Source of the DNA: UBA6136 sp964386975
Lineage (GTDB): Bacteria > Pseudomonadota > Gammaproteobacteria > Methylococcales > Methylococcaceae
Assembly: GCA_964386975.1 (NCBI GenBank)
Contig: CAYLUS010000002.1
Span: 68,344-132,343 of the forward strand
DNA length: 64,000 nt
Direction: 5' to 3'
A program made the translations under genes and the position numbers. The notes beneath the pieces are model-generated. The model was given only the letters and a program-made list of their open reading frames with translations. It was not told where the DNA came from and did no database searches. Shown one piece after another: positions 62,803 to 64,000 of the stretch. Within the stretch, counting starts at the first letter, position 1, and each line of letters starts with the position of its first letter.

Positions 62803-62881
62803 TTGATTGAGAAATAGAATCGGCCTTTGACCCAATTATTTGAGCTTTAACAGTTGGCATTTATTTGGCAGTAGGTGATTA

Positions 62882-64000
62882 ATGGCTAAGATCGTTGTTG
62901 TAGGCGCCGGCATCGGCGGGATTCCCATGGCTTTTGAAATGCGTGAAAACGCACGAAAATCAGATGAGGTTGTTGTCATTGCGGACACACCCACATTTCA
63001 CTTTGTGCCATCAAACCCTTGGGTTGCCGTGAATTGGCGCAAGCCGGAAGATATTAAGATCGAACTGGCACCGGTCTTCAAAAAGAAAAAGATCAAGTTT
63101 ATTCAAGACAAGGTGACCCAATTCAAGCCGGCCGAAAATCGGGTGGAACTCGCCAATGGAAGTCATGTTGATTACGACTTTTTGGTGATCGCAACGGGTC
63201 CAAAATTGGCCTTCGATGAAATTCCCGGCCTTGGTCCTGAGGGGCATACCCAGTCCGTCTGCCACGTCGATCATGCCGGTGAATCAGGCAAATTCTGGAA
63301 CGAATTTGTCAACGACCCTGGCCCCATTATCGTTGGCGCGGTTCAAGGAGCCTCTTGCTTTGGTCCTGCCTACGAATATCTGCTCACAGCAGAGACAGAT
63401 CTTCGACGACGCAAGATCCGGGACAAAGTCAAGATGACTTATGTGACGTCTGAACCCTATATCGGCCACCTCGGGCTCGGGGGAGTCGGCGATACCAGAG
63501 GCATGCTTGAAAGTGAGATGCGAAACAAGCATATCGATTGGATCTGCAATGCCAAGGTCGACAAAATCGAGGCCGGTATGATGTTCGTTACGGAACTGGA
63601 CGAGAATGGCAAAGAAAAGAAGAAACACGAACTGCCCTTCAAGCACAGTATGATGCTGCCCGCATTCAAGGGGGTAGATGGGCTAATGGGGGTTGAAGGA
63701 CTCGTGAATCCCCGGGGGTTCGTTCTGGTCGATGAAAACCAGCGGAACCCCACATTCAAAAACATTTACTCGATTGGCGTATGTATCGCGATCCCGCCCC
63801 TTGAGCAGACCCCGGTTCCGACAGGGACACCTAAAACGGGTTACATGATTGAATCAATGGTTACGGCAACCGCGCACAACATCAGGGATGAATTAGACGG
63901 AAAGGAACCCAGCCACAAACCAACGTGGAATGCCCTGTGTCTGGCTGATTTTGGTGATTCAGGTGTTGCCTTTCTTGCCATGCCACAAATCCCACCCCGC
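62882..64000 (+). CDS. sqr: Sulfide:quinone oxidoreductase, type I, 3'-truncated by window edge
   Basis: Oxidises sulfide at the membrane, passing electrons to quinone. 373 codons are visible and the frame is open at the edge; about 55-60 C-terminal residues are missing by comparison with the Acidithiobacillus ferrooxidans enzyme. The FAD motif VVVGAGIGGIPMAFEM starts at residue 5. The three redox cysteines expected for type I are present at Cys127 (VCHVDH), Cys159 (GASCFGPAYEY) and Cys353 (NALCLAD). GHLGLGGVGD and TPVPTGTPKTGYMIESMV are also conserved. AGGTG six bases before the ATG. The catalytic residues make it functional as far as can be seen. Confidence 0.95.
   Translation, partial: MAKIVVVGAGIGGIPMAFEMRENARKSDEVVVIADTPTFHFVPSNPWVAVNWRKPEDIKIELAPVFKKKKIKFIQDKVTQFKPAENRVELANGSHVDYDFLVIATGPKLAFDEIPGLGPEGHTQSVCHVDHAGESGKFWNEFVNDPGPIIVGAVQGASCFGPAYEYLLTAETDLRRRKIRDKVKMTYVTSEPYIGHLGLGGVGDTRGMLESEMRNKHIDWICNAKVDKIEAGMMFVTELDENGKEKKKHELPFKHSMMLPAFKGVDGLMGVEGLVNPRGFVLVDENQRNPTFKNIYSIGVCIAIPPLEQTPVPTGTPKTGYMIESMVTATAHNIRDELDGKEPSHKPTWNALCLADFGDSGVAFLAMPQIPPR

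Noticed and set aside
62855..62870. Second sigma-54-like site (TGGCAT-N5-TGGCA, GG and GC ten bases apart) just before sqr
   Set aside because: The predicted transcription start would fall at the sqr start codon, downstream of the AGGTG ribosome site, which makes it implausible as the sqr promoter.

Overview
This is a 64 kb chromosomal stretch of a Gram-negative bacterium, most likely a gammaproteobacterium. The evidence is gene order. mltD, a yafS-like methyltransferase, rnhA and dnaQ occur together. gpmI-envC-ctpA lies divergent from rhodanese-secB-gpsA. aas is followed by lplT, dksA by gluQ, rnf genes by nth, and ackA by pta. All are arrangements familiar from that class. A type I sulfide:quinone oxidoreductase at the right end, and a siroheme sulfite/nitrite reductase, point to a sulfur-oxidising lifestyle (inference). 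No tRNA, rRNA or CRISPR array was recognised by eye. Most of the window reads as GC-rich; the last ~5 kb looks poorer in GC (judged by eye, not counted).

Layout. 0-10 kb: polA (5' truncated by the window), psiF-like protein, prfC, ferredoxin, K+ channel, rsfS, mltD, methyltransferase, rnhA, dnaQ. 10-14.6 kb: solitary ParA, an SDF-family symporter, a 670-nt ORF-less group IIC intron just past the nhaD terminator, and nhaD. 14.7-19.2 kb: sulfite/nitrite reductase, DUF934 partner, a lipoprotein and a large exported His/Cys protein. 19.2-28.8 kb: ctpA-envC-gpmI facing arsR-rhodanese-secB-gpsA, then an MFS transporter, DUF2062 protein and psd. 29-41 kb: small accessory genes, Kdo hydroxylase, nitroreductase, an HTTM-DCC fusion, lipase-like hydrolase, aas-lplT, FKBP, aminotransferase. 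40.9-47 kb: dksA-gluQ and rnfABCGE-nth, which lacks rnfD. 47-58.5 kb: DUF2156 protein, hydrolase, PAS/SpoIIE phosphatase, LysR regulator, CYTH and CPBP proteins, pta-ackA, uppP.

58.5-64 kb is an accessory segment. It opens with a decayed IS200/IS605 TnpB remnant that abuts a truncated gene. A sigma-54 activator resembling the persulfide sensor FisR follows, transcribed leftward. Rightward lie a candidate sigma-54 promoter, two very small proteins, a PNPOx-fold flavoprotein, a Crp/Fnr regulator and sqr. I read this as a sulfide-responsive detoxification/oxidation module. Together with the rnfD-less Rnf locus and the terminator-associated intron, it is the part most worth following up.
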